The notes under the pieces were generated by a model that searched no databases, had not been told where the DNA came from, and saw only the letters and a program-made list of their open reading frames with translations. The translations under genes and the position numbers were made by a program. This document shows, piece after piece, positions 29,462-40,200 of a stretch of 64,000 bases of DNA; the stretch's first letter is position 1, and each line of letters opens with the position of its first letter. Source of the DNA: Phymatolithon calcareum (taxonomy: Eukaryota; Rhodophyta; Florideophyceae; Hapalidiales); the NCBI GenBank assembly GCA_977006965.1, contig OZ345361.1, forward strand, positions 1,736,001 to 1,800,000. Direction: 5' to 3'.

Positions 29462-32400
29462 ATGCCTCGCAGGAACGCGAAAGACGCAACGGTCGAAGAG
29501 GAGGACGTCGGACATGGGAATGGCCGTGCACTCAAGCGCCGTAAGCCGCTTACAGAGGACGACGACGAAATCCACCGGCAGCCCATGGAAGAGGACGACG
29601 ACATTCAACCGCAACCTTCAACACGCGCTAGAGGTCGCCAACACTCAACTCCACCGCTGAACGGCCACGAGGGCCATCTTGATAATGACGAAGACATGGA
29701 CGATGATGATGGCGAGGACAACACCGAAGCGGAAATCCAGGCTGATGAGATGGACCTCGACTTGATGAAAAAGAGGGGCTTCTCTTGGGCTGGAATCCTG
29801 GAGTCTGTTCAACTTGATCGATTCATGAGCCACAACTGCTTCGAGTACAAGCTTGGTCCAAACGTTAATGTTGTCAACGGAGCAAATGGGTCTGGCAAGA
29901 GTGCTATCGTCGCTGCTCTGCAAATTGGTCTTGGTGCCAAGGCCACGGCAACGGAACGTGGATCTAAGATTGAAGACCATATTATGCATAACAAAGACTC
30001 TGCTGTCATTACTATTCGAATTCATAACAGGAAGCCAAAAGACCCCAGCGAGCCGGACATGACTTTTCGTTATGAAACGAAACCGGAGGACGGTGAAGAG
30101 CCGCAACCGATATACGGGCCAAAGATTATTATCGAGCGCAGATTGATTCGAAAAGGAGGCAGTTCGTGGGCTGTTAAAAATTGGCTAGGCAAATCTGTGG
30201 ACCTTGAGGGACGAACGCCTAGGACTGAGGTGCGCGACATCATTGATCATTTTGGGTTTATGGTCGACAACCCCGTCGCCATACTTACACAGACGAAAAG
30301 TAAGGCTTTTTTGGCAAAATGTAGACCCTCTGAACATTTCAAGCTTTACAAAGAAGCAACTTTGCTTGGACCGTTGGAAGAAGAGCTTGCGGCCACTATG
30401 AATGTGGCAAGGGCATTACAAGTTGATCTTGCGCAGAAGAAGAAAAACGTTCCGGTTGTGGAGAAAGACCTTCAGAAGCTCGAAGCAGCACACAAGGAGG
30501 CACAAGAATTGAAGCAAATAGACCAGCGAATCGCAGATGCTGAAGCACTATTTGCATGGACGGTCTTAGCAGAAGCGGAGAACGACTTGGGGGAAATGGA
30601 AAGTCAGACCGCACGAGAGTTCCAACCAGCTGCCACCAAGGCTGAGGAAGATCTCGCCAAAGCATCCACAGTGGTTAATGAGCTGAATGACGCTATTGGC
30701 GAAACTAATAGGCAACTGCAGGAGGCTACGGCGAGATCGAACCAAACTTTTGAAGCCATGCGTGATTCGAAAAGAGCTGAAAAGTATCACAGACTTGAAA
30801 TTGAGCGCCATCAACGTCTTGCTGGTGATTGCGAGAATGAAATACAAGAAGGTAAACAGAGCATTGCTCAGGTCACGGAGAGCTTGAATTCGGCGCGTCT
30901 TGAACATTTAGCGGGTCAAGGGCAAAAAGAATTAATGGCGGAGAAACTGGAAGAGGCAGCGCAATTGGTAACAAGTCTTCAACAGAGCCTTGTCGAAGCT
31001 CAAAATCAAGAGTCTACAGCTCACGAGAGGAAGTATGCCGTTCAACAGGGTGTACCTAGAGCACAGGACGACTTGCAGAACATGCGGCGGGAATTCGAGC
31101 AGAAACGTCAAGAGCAGATGTTTCAACAAGGAGCTGCAAATCAGGGCAATGACCTTTATCGCTTTGGTCAAGCATTCCCAGACATTGTTCGTCGGATAGA
31201 GGGAAATCGGAATCATTTTCATGAGGCACCTATAGGACCCATCGGTCAGTACATCAAGGTTCTGGATCAGGAGTGGGCTCCCGCGATTGAGTCTTGTCTC
31301 GGGGCCCACACTCTTCAGTCGTTTATTGTGCATGATGCTCATGATGCTTCCGTGCTCACAAAACTTCTCCCTAGAAATCCTCGACCAACCATCATTATTG
31401 CAAACTTACGAAGGGCGAGATATAATATTCGCGAGCACGACATGCCACGAGTACAGCACATGGGGCATTGTACCATGCTGGACATGCTCAATATTCAGCA
31501 TGATGCTGTTTTTAACGTGCTTGTTGACCAAAGTTCTGTCGAGCGGCTTGTTTTGGTTGGAACGGGCGAAGATATCACTCAGCTTGGGTGGAGTCGACTA
31601 CAGAATCTTGCGGAAGTTTGGAACAAGCAGGGCGAACGGGCTTACAGCCGAAATGGGTCCAATACATTCCGAAAAGCTACGGGTATGCGCGGCGCAGGCC
31701 GCATTCTCACCGCCGACAGATCGAGATATCTTCGAGAACTGGAGGACGAAGTTAGGGGATTGGAGCAACGTTTACGCGAGCAAGAGGCTGTTGTTGCCCA
31801 ATGTGTAAATAATGTGCGACAGGCCCATACGGAAGCCGAGGGTGCTGCTCAGGCTGTACGGAATGCGCGCAGCGCTCTTAATGACTCTCATGCGAAGAAA
31901 GCTGCAATCGAGGATCAGCTCAGTCAGGCCACCACGGCATTCGATGCCAAACCGTTTGAGGACGATATTTCACGTTTTCAGAGCAGCGTGGTCGACGCGG
32001 AGAAGCGGCGCGATGCGGAAGTGCGGTGGATTGAGGATGTACAACAGAAAATTGCAGATTTGGAGAAGCAATCTCGTGAGGCGGCTCTTGCTGCACGTGG
32101 AAAAAAGGAGGAACTCAAAAAGCTCTCTGATGAATTAGAGAAAAAGAGCAGTGCGCTTGCCAGAGAGCGATCGAAGCTGCAGCACAAGAAGGTGGCTCAA
32201 GCTAGAGCGAGACAAAAACTGCAGGCTGCGCACGAGGAAATTGAAAAGAAGCGATCGGATGTGGTGGAAAAAATGGAAATTGCAAGGAGATTCGGAGATC
32301 GACCTGAAAATACAGACCCTAACAAGAACTCGTCAACTAAAATCGATAGAACACTGACCAATCTTAAGGAAAGATTGGAAGCGGAGCAGGAACGAAGAGG

Positions 32401-33046
32401 CGGAAAATCTGCACAGGATATCGAAGCAGAATTCTTGCAGGCACAGAAGAAGCATCGTGAAATGACAAAGGTTTTACAACGAATTGAGTTGTACGACCGG
32501 TCGTTACAGAAGGGTATCAAACAGAGGCAGATCACAAGGAAAACATTGGAGAGACGTCTACGAACAAGCGTGCGTATGAACTTTTCAACCTTCTTGCAAG
32601 CGCGCGGTCATACGGGAAACATTCGATTTGGAAGGAATGAAAAGGGCACGTATGAACTGATCATTACGACGAAGATGGCGTCACATAAGAAAGGGGATGG
32701 GGAAATGTATGAAACGAAGGATTTGCGGTCGCTCAGTGGTGGTGAGCGCAGTTTTACGACGTTGGCATTCATGCTGGCATTGGCTGAAGTCACACAGAAT
32801 CCTATTCGAGTCATGGATGAAATTGATGTGTTTCAAGACGAGGCGAATCGACGTGCTTCGTTTAAGACTCTTGTGGAATATTGCTCTTCGTTCTTGTCGG
32901 ATAAGCAGTTCATCATCATTACCCCGTTGGCGTTACCGGATATTCAGCCGAGTGAATCTGTGTACATTGTCAAACTTGCTCCTCCTAAGCGAAGAGAGTT
33001 GAATAGTGGCAGCCAGACTCGCGTGGAACAATACTTTCAGAGATGA
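29462..33046 (+). CDS. SMC6: SMC6, structural maintenance of chromosomes protein 6
   Basis: First ATG in frame is 29462, giving 1194 residues; the frame continues upstream without ATG. SMC6 is the partner of SMC5 in the nuclear SMC5/6 complex (DNA repair, replication-fork stability). Order seen: acidic low-complexity N-terminal 100 residues; Walker A GANGSGKS (140-147) after LDRFMSHNCF; HFGFMVDNPVAILTQ, characteristic of SMC6; a long coiled coil; hinge around 580-740 (GPIGQYIKVLDQEWAPAI); second coiled coil; ABC signature LSGGERSF near 1090; Walker B VMDEIDVFQDEANRR. SMC6 rather than SMC5 is supported by the VDNP...LTQ and DEIDVFxD sequences. The tail QTRVEQYF fits a PIP box. It is intronless, slightly longer than usual owing to the N-terminal extension. 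Confidence 0.93.
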   Translation: MPRRNAKDATVEEEDVGHGNGRALKRRKPLTEDDDEIHRQPMEEDDDIQPQPSTRARGRQHSTPPLNGHEGHLDNDEDMDDDDGEDNTEAEIQADEMDLDLMKKRGFSWAGILESVQLDRFMSHNCFEYKLGPNVNVVNGANGSGKSAIVAALQIGLGAKATATERGSKIEDHIMHNKDSAVITIRIHNRKPKDPSEPDMTFRYETKPEDGEEPQPIYGPKIIIERRLIRKGGSSWAVKNWLGKSVDLEGRTPRTEVRDIIDHFGFMVDNPVAILTQTKSKAFLAKCRPSEHFKLYKEATLLGPLEEELAATMNVARALQVDLAQKKKNVPVVEKDLQKLEAAHKEAQELKQIDQRIADAEALFAWTVLAEAENDLGEMESQTAREFQPAATKAEEDLAKASTVVNELNDAIGETNRQLQEATARSNQTFEAMRDSKRAEKYHRLEIERHQRLAGDCENEIQEGKQSIAQVTESLNSARLEHLAGQGQKELMAEKLEEAAQLVTSLQQSLVEAQNQESTAHERKYAVQQGVPRAQDDLQNMRREFEQKRQEQMFQQGAANQGNDLYRFGQAFPDIVRRIEGNRNHFHEAPIGPIGQYIKVLDQEWAPAIESCLGAHTLQSFIVHDAHDASVLTKLLPRNPRPTIIIANLRRARYNIREHDMPRVQHMGHCTMLDMLNIQHDAVFNVLVDQSSVERLVLVGTGEDITQLGWSRLQNLAEVWNKQGERAYSRNGSNTFRKATGMRGAGRILTADRSRYLRELEDEVRGLEQRLREQEAVVAQCVNNVRQAHTEAEGAAQAVRNARSALNDSHAKKAAIEDQLSQATTAFDAKPFEDDISRFQSSVVDAEKRRDAEVRWIEDVQQKIADLEKQSREAALAARGKKEELKKLSDELEKKSSALARERSKLQHKKVAQARARQKLQAAHEEIEKKRSDVVEKMEIARRFGDRPENTDPNKNSSTKIDRTLTNLKERLEAEQERRGGKSAQDIEAEFLQAQKKHREMTKVLQRIELYDRSLQKGIKQRQITRKTLERRLRTSVRMNFSTFLQARGHTGNIRFGRNEKGTYELIITTKMASHKKGDGEMYETKDLRSLSGGERSFTTLAFMLALAEVTQNPIRVMDEIDVFQDEANRRASFKTLVEYCSSFLSDKQFIIITPLALPDIQPSESVYIVKLAPPKRRELNSGSQTRVEQYFQR

Positions 33047-33756
33047 TGTGGGAATGATAATTAAATCGATAGCCCCATAACGTCTCGGAAGTCATTGAGC
33101 AAGCCACGGTTGTTGACCACTAATAAGTAATTGTAGACCTGTATAAAAGGATCTTCAAGGCGCGAATTAATAGTCAACAGAGAGAGAGAGAGATCCGATC
33201 CCGATTGTGTATCATACTGTAGTTTCAAATATGATACACAATCCGAAATGGTTATGGCAACTGCAATTCGAATAGTTTAGTGCGTGAAGCTCTTTAATGA
33301 AACACTGATTCGGAGACCAATACGCTCCTAAATTAATATACGTCTTTGGCTTGAAAGCAGGGATTCTTAACAGACCGGACGAATGATAGAAATTTCGAAG
33401 ATGTAACGTAAACCAAGTAGGTGATTTAGAGTGTACTACTGGTAGTACCAAAATCTATGAGTAAAGATGCCAAGGCATGACTGATCGAGCTCACTCTGTG
33501 TCTGATGGTTTAGTGGTGCCACGTCCTGTAAAAAGCGGTCTGACGACCGCCAAATAACGTGGAACACCAACCGGAGCAAGAGTGAAGTGTTGGGAGAAAA
33601 ACGGCAGCATTATTAAACTAACAGTATACTGAGAGTGAGAGTCGAAGAAGTGAGCAACTTGAAAGTCTCATTGAGGACCTTGTGCATGAAGGAAGAAGAA
33701 CGTTAGAATCTCAGCGGATCAGTTTGAGGTCCCTTCAAGGACTGTCGAAGTGAAGA
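33047..33756. other. SMC6 3' flank, no gene seen
   Basis: Contains a short (AG)n run near 33180 and a 14-bp-arm hairpin (GATTGTGTATCATA...) at 33202-33243. No gene. Confidence 0.4.
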
Positions 33757-34952
33757 ATGGACACTGACACACAAGGCTTAAATTCAACTACAGTGGCAAT
33801 GTGCCATGCATCAAGCCACGTCATGGACACATTCGCGGAAGCGGCCTCCAAGGTCCCCAGCGACGTCTTTGATAATCCAGCGCAACTGTTCGCTGACGAT
33901 GCCCAGCTGCAATCAAAGGATGCAGAAGGAATGCAGAAGCTGCTTGATATAGCGACGACCTGGGCGAAGGAAAATGGTATGAGCTGGAACACAAAGCCAG
34001 GAAAGAGCGAGATCCTTAAATACAAGGAACTTCCGAAACACACCTTCCACATTGCGGGTCGAGTTCTTCATCAAGCATGGAGGCTCTTGTATCTCGGGAT
34101 AAGCATGACCCACAAAGGCGTAGCAGACGACATGGCGTTATCAAGAGTACGAAATGCAGTGGGGTGAATACACAAACTGCGGAATATTGGAGTCAATGTT
34201 TGTGGCTTTCAGCCTGTAACATGCATTAGAATCTTCAAGTCGCTTATTTTGCCAAAGTGGGAGCATGCAGTCCATGTGACGCCACTGACAAAGCGATTAC
34301 AATCAGCAATCGAATCTGCAGAAGGTTCTTCAAGAATGTTTTTGGGACATATGCCCAGCACCGCGATAGTAGAATGCGAGTTCTGTGCCGACTAGAACCA
34401 CCAGCCATGACGAGAAGACACCAAGCAGAAAGGTTCTCTGCGAGTCTAGTGAGACAAGAGAAGCGCCTCGATGAGGCAGATGAGTATTCTGGGAGAGATG
34501 AAGACATTAAGGAGGCAACCAAGGACATAGAGTGCGTCAAGAAATATGAAGATCTGCAGCAAGCTCTCGATAAAGCGGAGGAGGGCTCAGTCTCAAAGAA
34601 AGGGCGACGAAAAGAAATAATTGAGTTATGGGCAAAGGAAGAAGAGGGAAGATCGCTCGAGATACCAACTGATTCGAACAATATACCGGTGGTTCTCCGC
34701 GTAAGAGAGAGGTGTAAACGGTCGCGATGCCTACGGCTGATATTCAACAGAGCACCTCTTTGGACAAAATCAGTACTAGGTGCATACTTTGGTGTCACAG
34801 CCGTGATTGAGCTGGTCGCGCTCCAACGCATTCTGTCTTCATCCAAGATTAGTCCTGAAATTGAATATGAATGTAAGCGACTCACTAGAGCACTTGTTGG
34901 GAGAGAAATACGAATCAAGGATATACTGAATAGTCAAACTACGTTAGCTTAG
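33757..34952 (+). pseudogene. non-LTR retrotransposon (LINE) reverse-transcriptase remnant
   Basis: 33757-34167 encodes QLFADDAQLQSKDAEGM, the FADD motif of a reverse-transcriptase palm, followed by a typical WAKENGMSWN-TKPGKSEIL. After a stop and frame changes, 34240-34390 reads LILPKWEHAVHVTP in one frame, which matches SLIQPRWEYATQLTP at about 51727. The rest (to 34952) is open in another frame but unrecognised. 5' part and endonuclease are absent. Confidence 0.7.
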
Positions 34953-35932
34953 AAAATCGTGCGAAAGCGGCCCTGTTACTCTTTCTTTCTTTACTGCAGA
35001 AGACGTTAACTAGAGTTAACATCAGGGGTTGTCAAGCAACCCCTCATTGTTCACGAATTTGAGTACTTCAAGCGGTTTCTTTGGTTCCACCTGGACAGGC
35101 CTTGCACATGGGGTCGTATTCCGCCGAGCCATCGTCCTTCCGGTGAAAAGCTGCTACCAGCGAGCAGCATTCTGCGGAAAGTTGATGTAGGATGACTTCA
35201 GCACGTCTGTGACTAATCCGGAGTTCTGGGGATAGAAACCTGTTACTCTTGAAGAGAGGCCTTGGGACCTTTTAAAATAAATCAACACATATCCCCTCCC
35301 CCATCAAGCCACGTAGACTTCAGAAATCAGGGAAGCCATTGACTAAGTAGAGCAACCGTTTTTCTCCCAAATATTTCAACCAGGCATCTGAGTGAAATTT
35401 GCAATGCTCCGGTTAGTGAGTTTCGTTGTGGCAGCGGAAGTTTGCCTTCGAGAATGCCGGAAAATGCCGACGTCTGAGAAGTGGCATATTGGACAAAAAG
35501 GTATGGGACCTCGAAGAGCTGCAGTGGATCATCAATTGCAATTCTTTGACGTGGTTGTGCACAAATTCGACACGCTCTGGGTTTCGTCGAAAACCACGCG
35601 AAAATTACATTGAAGTCCTTTAAACTCAGTGCATAAGTAATGATGGAACGAACTGCTGGTGCCATTCTTGAGCGCCACTCTGCCCCTGTCGTGTACACGG
35701 CAGGCACGACATGGGAGCATTTTCAAACGCCGTGAAGTAGCGATTGAAAGGACCTTTATGTTAGCCCCTGATCTCCTTCAAGCATCACTGATAGATGGAA
35801 ACCAATAAAAGGATAGTTTAATAGTGCACTATCAGTGTTCTCTCGTCAGCCATTAGATACATAATATTAAAGGTGTGATACTTGAAATCAGCCAAGTGAT
35901 TTAGTAATCATGACCAGGACAGTCATTCAGCC
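34953..35932. other. intergenic, no gene seen
   Basis: About 1 kb. A TCTTTCTTTCTTTA microsatellite lies near 34981. The longest frame (minus, 35327-35707) has no recognisable motif. Confidence 0.4.
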
Positions 35933-37222
35933 TCAGCCAGCAGACTCATGACATCTCTTTACACCGTCTTTCCAAACCTTGCTCTTGTACTGACATTCGC
36001 TGCCTGAGCAGGGGAACATAATAATCCTGTGGACAGTTACTCTTGGACTTCGTCCACCAACCTCGATCAGATATTCATGTCCGAAAGATTTCAGTTTTTC
36101 TGTCGTTGAAAGCGAGTATTGGTCGTAATTCACGCCGAGAGCTTCAACAGCGCGTCCGAATTGATTATGAAACACCTGTGGTATGCAATTCGTAATTAGA
36201 ATGAATTAGAAAACGATGCGATGGAATATGTGAAATCAAAGCGAGGGGTTGAACATACCTTGACGAAACCTTAAAAATCAGAGGTGACAGGTTGTGACAT
36301 GCAACGAGAATCAGGGACGTGTTAGAACTTGTTAATCTGGGCATTGAATCCGCGTCGATATCTGTCCAAATACGAACATCTTACCTTTATATGCCGTGAT
36401 GACCTTTTTACCTGCCCGAAGATTCAAACCGCGGCCGAAACCTATCCAAATATCATTCCACGTATCCGTGTTTCGCGTCGTCATGTCAACAGTGATCGCA
36501 TAAGTGGCGGCTGCAGGCGGTTTGAAGTGATACTCCAACACCGCTGCTGTTTTCGGATAGACACCCCAATAATTGTCGTTCTTACGAAACGTCACAGAAG
36601 TTCCTTCAACAGTCCAACCGTCTGGAAGATCGTTAACGAATTTTGCTCCATGAATCACAATGCACTTCTTGCGCCAGAGGTCTTCGGCCACTGGATCAAT
36701 CGATGGTGCGGAAAATATATTCGGTTTCGAATGCAATGGCGAAGGTCGCCGCTTCTGGCCAGGCGTGTATAATGGGAGTACAGGAGCGCGACCGACATTT
36801 GAATTAGTCGGATCAGGTGCAGGTGCAGGTGCAGGTGCAGGTGTGGAGCAAACAAAATGGACGGTTGCTCTGACCATACGACCTTGTTGCGGAACACAGG
36901 TGATGATGGCAAAAATTGGATATGTAGTCCACGGTACGATATTCCTTCCTGCGAACTCGTCACCGGCAATTGCGTACGGCATGTAGTTTTCCATTTTCAC
37001 CCTCTTTCCGTTGACAATAAAGTCAACGGGACCTTCCAGTTCCTTGCAAACGATCGAAAATCCATTTGAGGAGAAAGATTTGGGGCAGAAGACCAGGTTA
37101 TCGACGACATCTGGACCTTCTTTTCCATTCATGCCAGCTTCAACAATCGTCATCCGCTCGCCGAAACAGAATGTTGCTAGCATCAGGACAGCTGCGCAAT
37201 GCAGCACAAAAAAGCGAAACAT
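35933..37222 (-). CDS. secreted modular protein with PA-repeat linker, three exons with an 11-nt micro-exon
   Basis: Predicted exons (minus): 37222-36385, 36269-36259 and 36175-35933, together 364 codons. Introns are GTAAGA...AAG (115 nt) and GTATGT...CAG (83 nt). Direct joining of the long exons would give an early stop; the 11-nt exon GTTTCGTCAAG restores frame. The protein has a signal peptide (MFRFFVLHCAAVLMLATFCFG), a Cys-containing N-terminal domain of about 100 residues, a PAPAPAPAPDP linker coded by a GGTGCA hexamer repeat, and a C-terminal beta-rich domain (YAITVDMTTRNTD, WIGFGRGLNL) that may be a carbohydrate-binding jelly roll. Likely exported or cell-wall; no family recognised. 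Confidence 0.7.
36259..36269 (-). other. 11-nt micro-exon of the secreted-protein gene
   Basis: GTTTCGTCAAG on the minus strand, preceded by CTGATTTTTAAG and followed by GTATGT; phase 1 in, phase 0 out. Confidence 0.65.
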
Positions 37223-40200
37223 TTTGAGAGGGGTTTGGGAAGGTTGCGGTCTTGGTTGAAGGAATGAGTTTTATCGATAGCCTTGTATATCAATACTTGC
37301 CACGACGGGACTGAGCTTTGGATTTGGCCCTATGTGAAGGGTAGCTATATCGGACAAGTATTCTATGAAAATGAATAACTGCTGCACTCGAACGGGTAGC
37401 GCTGGTTCTCTCTCGCTGTACGGATTTTTTACAGAAAGGCACGTTTTTCTATATGCTACATTCGTGAAATTGGCGACCTTCTTTCGTATCTAAAGCGCAG
37501 ATAGCACATGTGACGTCGAGAATTAAAACTCTGTCGTCACTGTGGGCAAAGATGGGGTCCACCAATGCATAGCACGTGCGCAATAAAATTTATGAGTTGG
37601 TAGTCGAACAGTATGATGCGGCATGCAGGCAGTCGATTAGTTCAGTTGCCCGATAGATCAGTTTCTATTCATCGAGATGGCTGCATAATATTATTCCGAT
37701 CGTTACAGTTAAGCGAATCAGACGTTTCTCAGTCCTTCGATAATCTGCGCGGTACAGGAATATAAAATTTAGTAGCGGTTCTGGTATTGAACACAATACT
37801 CGCAGAACTGTAAAGTTAAAGGAATGTCGAGGGCCCCGTCCAGGTCAGTTACCAGACTGTATCTACAGTAATTTAGAGTGCAACTTCGTGGTCAGCATGG
37901 CACCATTGGGACGCTGTTAAGATGCAGAGGCAAATAATTACTGTGATGGCAAAGATCGATAGAGAGACAATTCCTGCTGGCTCCATAGTTCACCGCACTC
38001 GTGGAAAAATTATTGCGGAATATTGCTTTCACGGTCCAATACCTCGAAGCTCTGTACCACTGCTCGGATAGGCTCCACACTCAGCAGTGTCTTTGTTGCC
38101 CTAAAGCAACGCGGGCAGTTTTATGAAGTATTTTAATCTTCCTTAGGTGGAGCATGTCTTCAAAGGAGCCACACAGAGACTGCATGCAAAGCGCAAGCTG
38201 CATTTGCCTCTCAGTCTTTCCTCTTATTTGTAGCAAAGAAACAGGTAGCCTTCACTTAATCTGCAACACCTCCGGGAATAACAAATTTGTTACATTTCAT
38301 GTCATTGATATTCCCCGTGTGCTTGAGCCCGTGTCAGCATATCATTATTTGTATACAGTATTCTTGCTATTCTCAAGGTGCTCTGTTTCTGAAACTATTT
38401 AGGTCATGGTCGTCATTGTTTTTTGCAGTGACTCAAAACATTGAGGGTAAACGTTTAGTACAGTTTCAGTACACTTCGGCGCTCGTCATCAATTGTAATC
38501 TCACACAGCACTCCCTTGTGTTGCATAATGACAGAGCTAGTTTTTTCATACTACTGTACAGAGCAGGATTTATGCAATGGAATATGTTGTAGCGCACGTG
38601 ATACAAGTCTGACCTTGATACAAACTGATCTGACAGCGCGGTAGCAATGAGAGAGAATATTTAAAGCACGTTTTGAAGAACTGAAAATATAGCTAAATTT
38701 ATCATAATTGACGTCCTGCTCGAAAAACCGATCCCCATAAAAGATTTCTCAACTGTGATAAGTTCCAGTTGAGAGATCTGGTCGAAATTCGCAAGATCAC
38801 CTGCGCGTCTTTCTTTTTCTAAAGAAAAGAGGAAACTTAAATTGTACCATGCTTCACATTTTCGTTATTGCAAAGTTCTCTGATACCACATTTTGCACTT
38901 CATGTCAAAGATAGAACGTACGTTCAAAAGAGAGCGTGGCAACTTCGAGGTCTCTATGCAGCCGGGTCCATTGCACGTATGTTTTTGATGATGTCAGCAC
39001 CTAGATTCTAGCAAGAAGATTTTAAAGTGCAACTTATTAACGCATTTAAAAATGCGTTAATAAGTTGCACTTGCTTCCAAAGTATACCTGTACGCGTCAC
39101 ATATGCCTCGTACTCCGTGCCGGTCTCGTTCTTTCACTCGCTCGAAATTCGTGTTGTTATTTGCTTCGGAGCTGCTCCATGTCAAGGTGTAGCTATATAT
39201 ACTCATGAGATACACCTGCTCGCGTTATTAAGAAGACTGATTATTGATGTTTGGATGAGAAACGTTTCCTTCGCTGTCAACGTTGCTCTGGGTTATTTCA
39301 ATGAGAGTGCCTGCTTTGAGCAGTGCGGAAAGTCTTGCATTGTTGACGGCTCCAACCTACAAAACGGGTCTAAGCGTTCATGGCGAGCTCGAATGCATGA
39401 CGAAGACAATAAAAATTATTATCGTTTTTCAAGTGTTTACATTGTTTTCTGTTTCATCCGCAACGTTTTCCAAAAAAGGGTTGTTCTAGTGTTCCCACCG
39501 CGCAATTCGATATCCCTACCCTCTTTTGCTGAACGAGGTGCCACATTTTCTCCGCCATATTAGCTCATGGTACTCGCTCCGTTGAACACAGTCGTCATTT
39601 CATCTCTTCCCTTTCCCTCCCCAAGAAAGGAGGAAAACTCAATCACGTGTTAACGGAAACATCAGTCCTCATGTCAAAGCAATGGCTTTCAGAACCTAAG
39701 AAACAAGATTGCAATCCACAGCTGGTACCGTGCAAGAGATCTGCCACACGAAATGAAAATGGAAGTTTGTAAAGAAAATAGGAGAAAAGGAATGTTCCAT
39801 TTCATTCCGCGCCGTGATCCTCAGAGCTTGCTTTGTAGATTTAATTCCCTGTGGGAATATTGTTTTTTGGTTGTAAACAACGTTGATAATACACGGACCA
39901 ACTTAATAAAGGTGAACGTGTTCTGTACATCTATGTCAGCACTTCTTGAGACTCTTCACTTGTATACTAACTGGAACGGGAGGGCGTTGTTGGGTGCAAT
40001 GAAATGACGTTCTGTGGGACAGCTCAGGCGCGAGTGTCAAAGTTGAGATCTATTTGCTCGAAGTTTAGCGGATGGCGAGGGTGTATCTGAGAAAGGAGAT
40101 AGTTCAAGTATCGTTCATTTTTATGATTTTGAAAATAACACCAGCCAAGATGTAATATATTGCAGATTAATGGCATCCAGCATGAAGCAATTTCCTATGG

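Noticed and set aside
29423-33046. SMC5 as the identity of the SMC protein, and a start at 29423
   Set aside because: The VDNPVAILTQ and DEIDVFQD sequences fit SMC6 better than SMC5. Position 29423 is a TTG; the first ATG is 29462.
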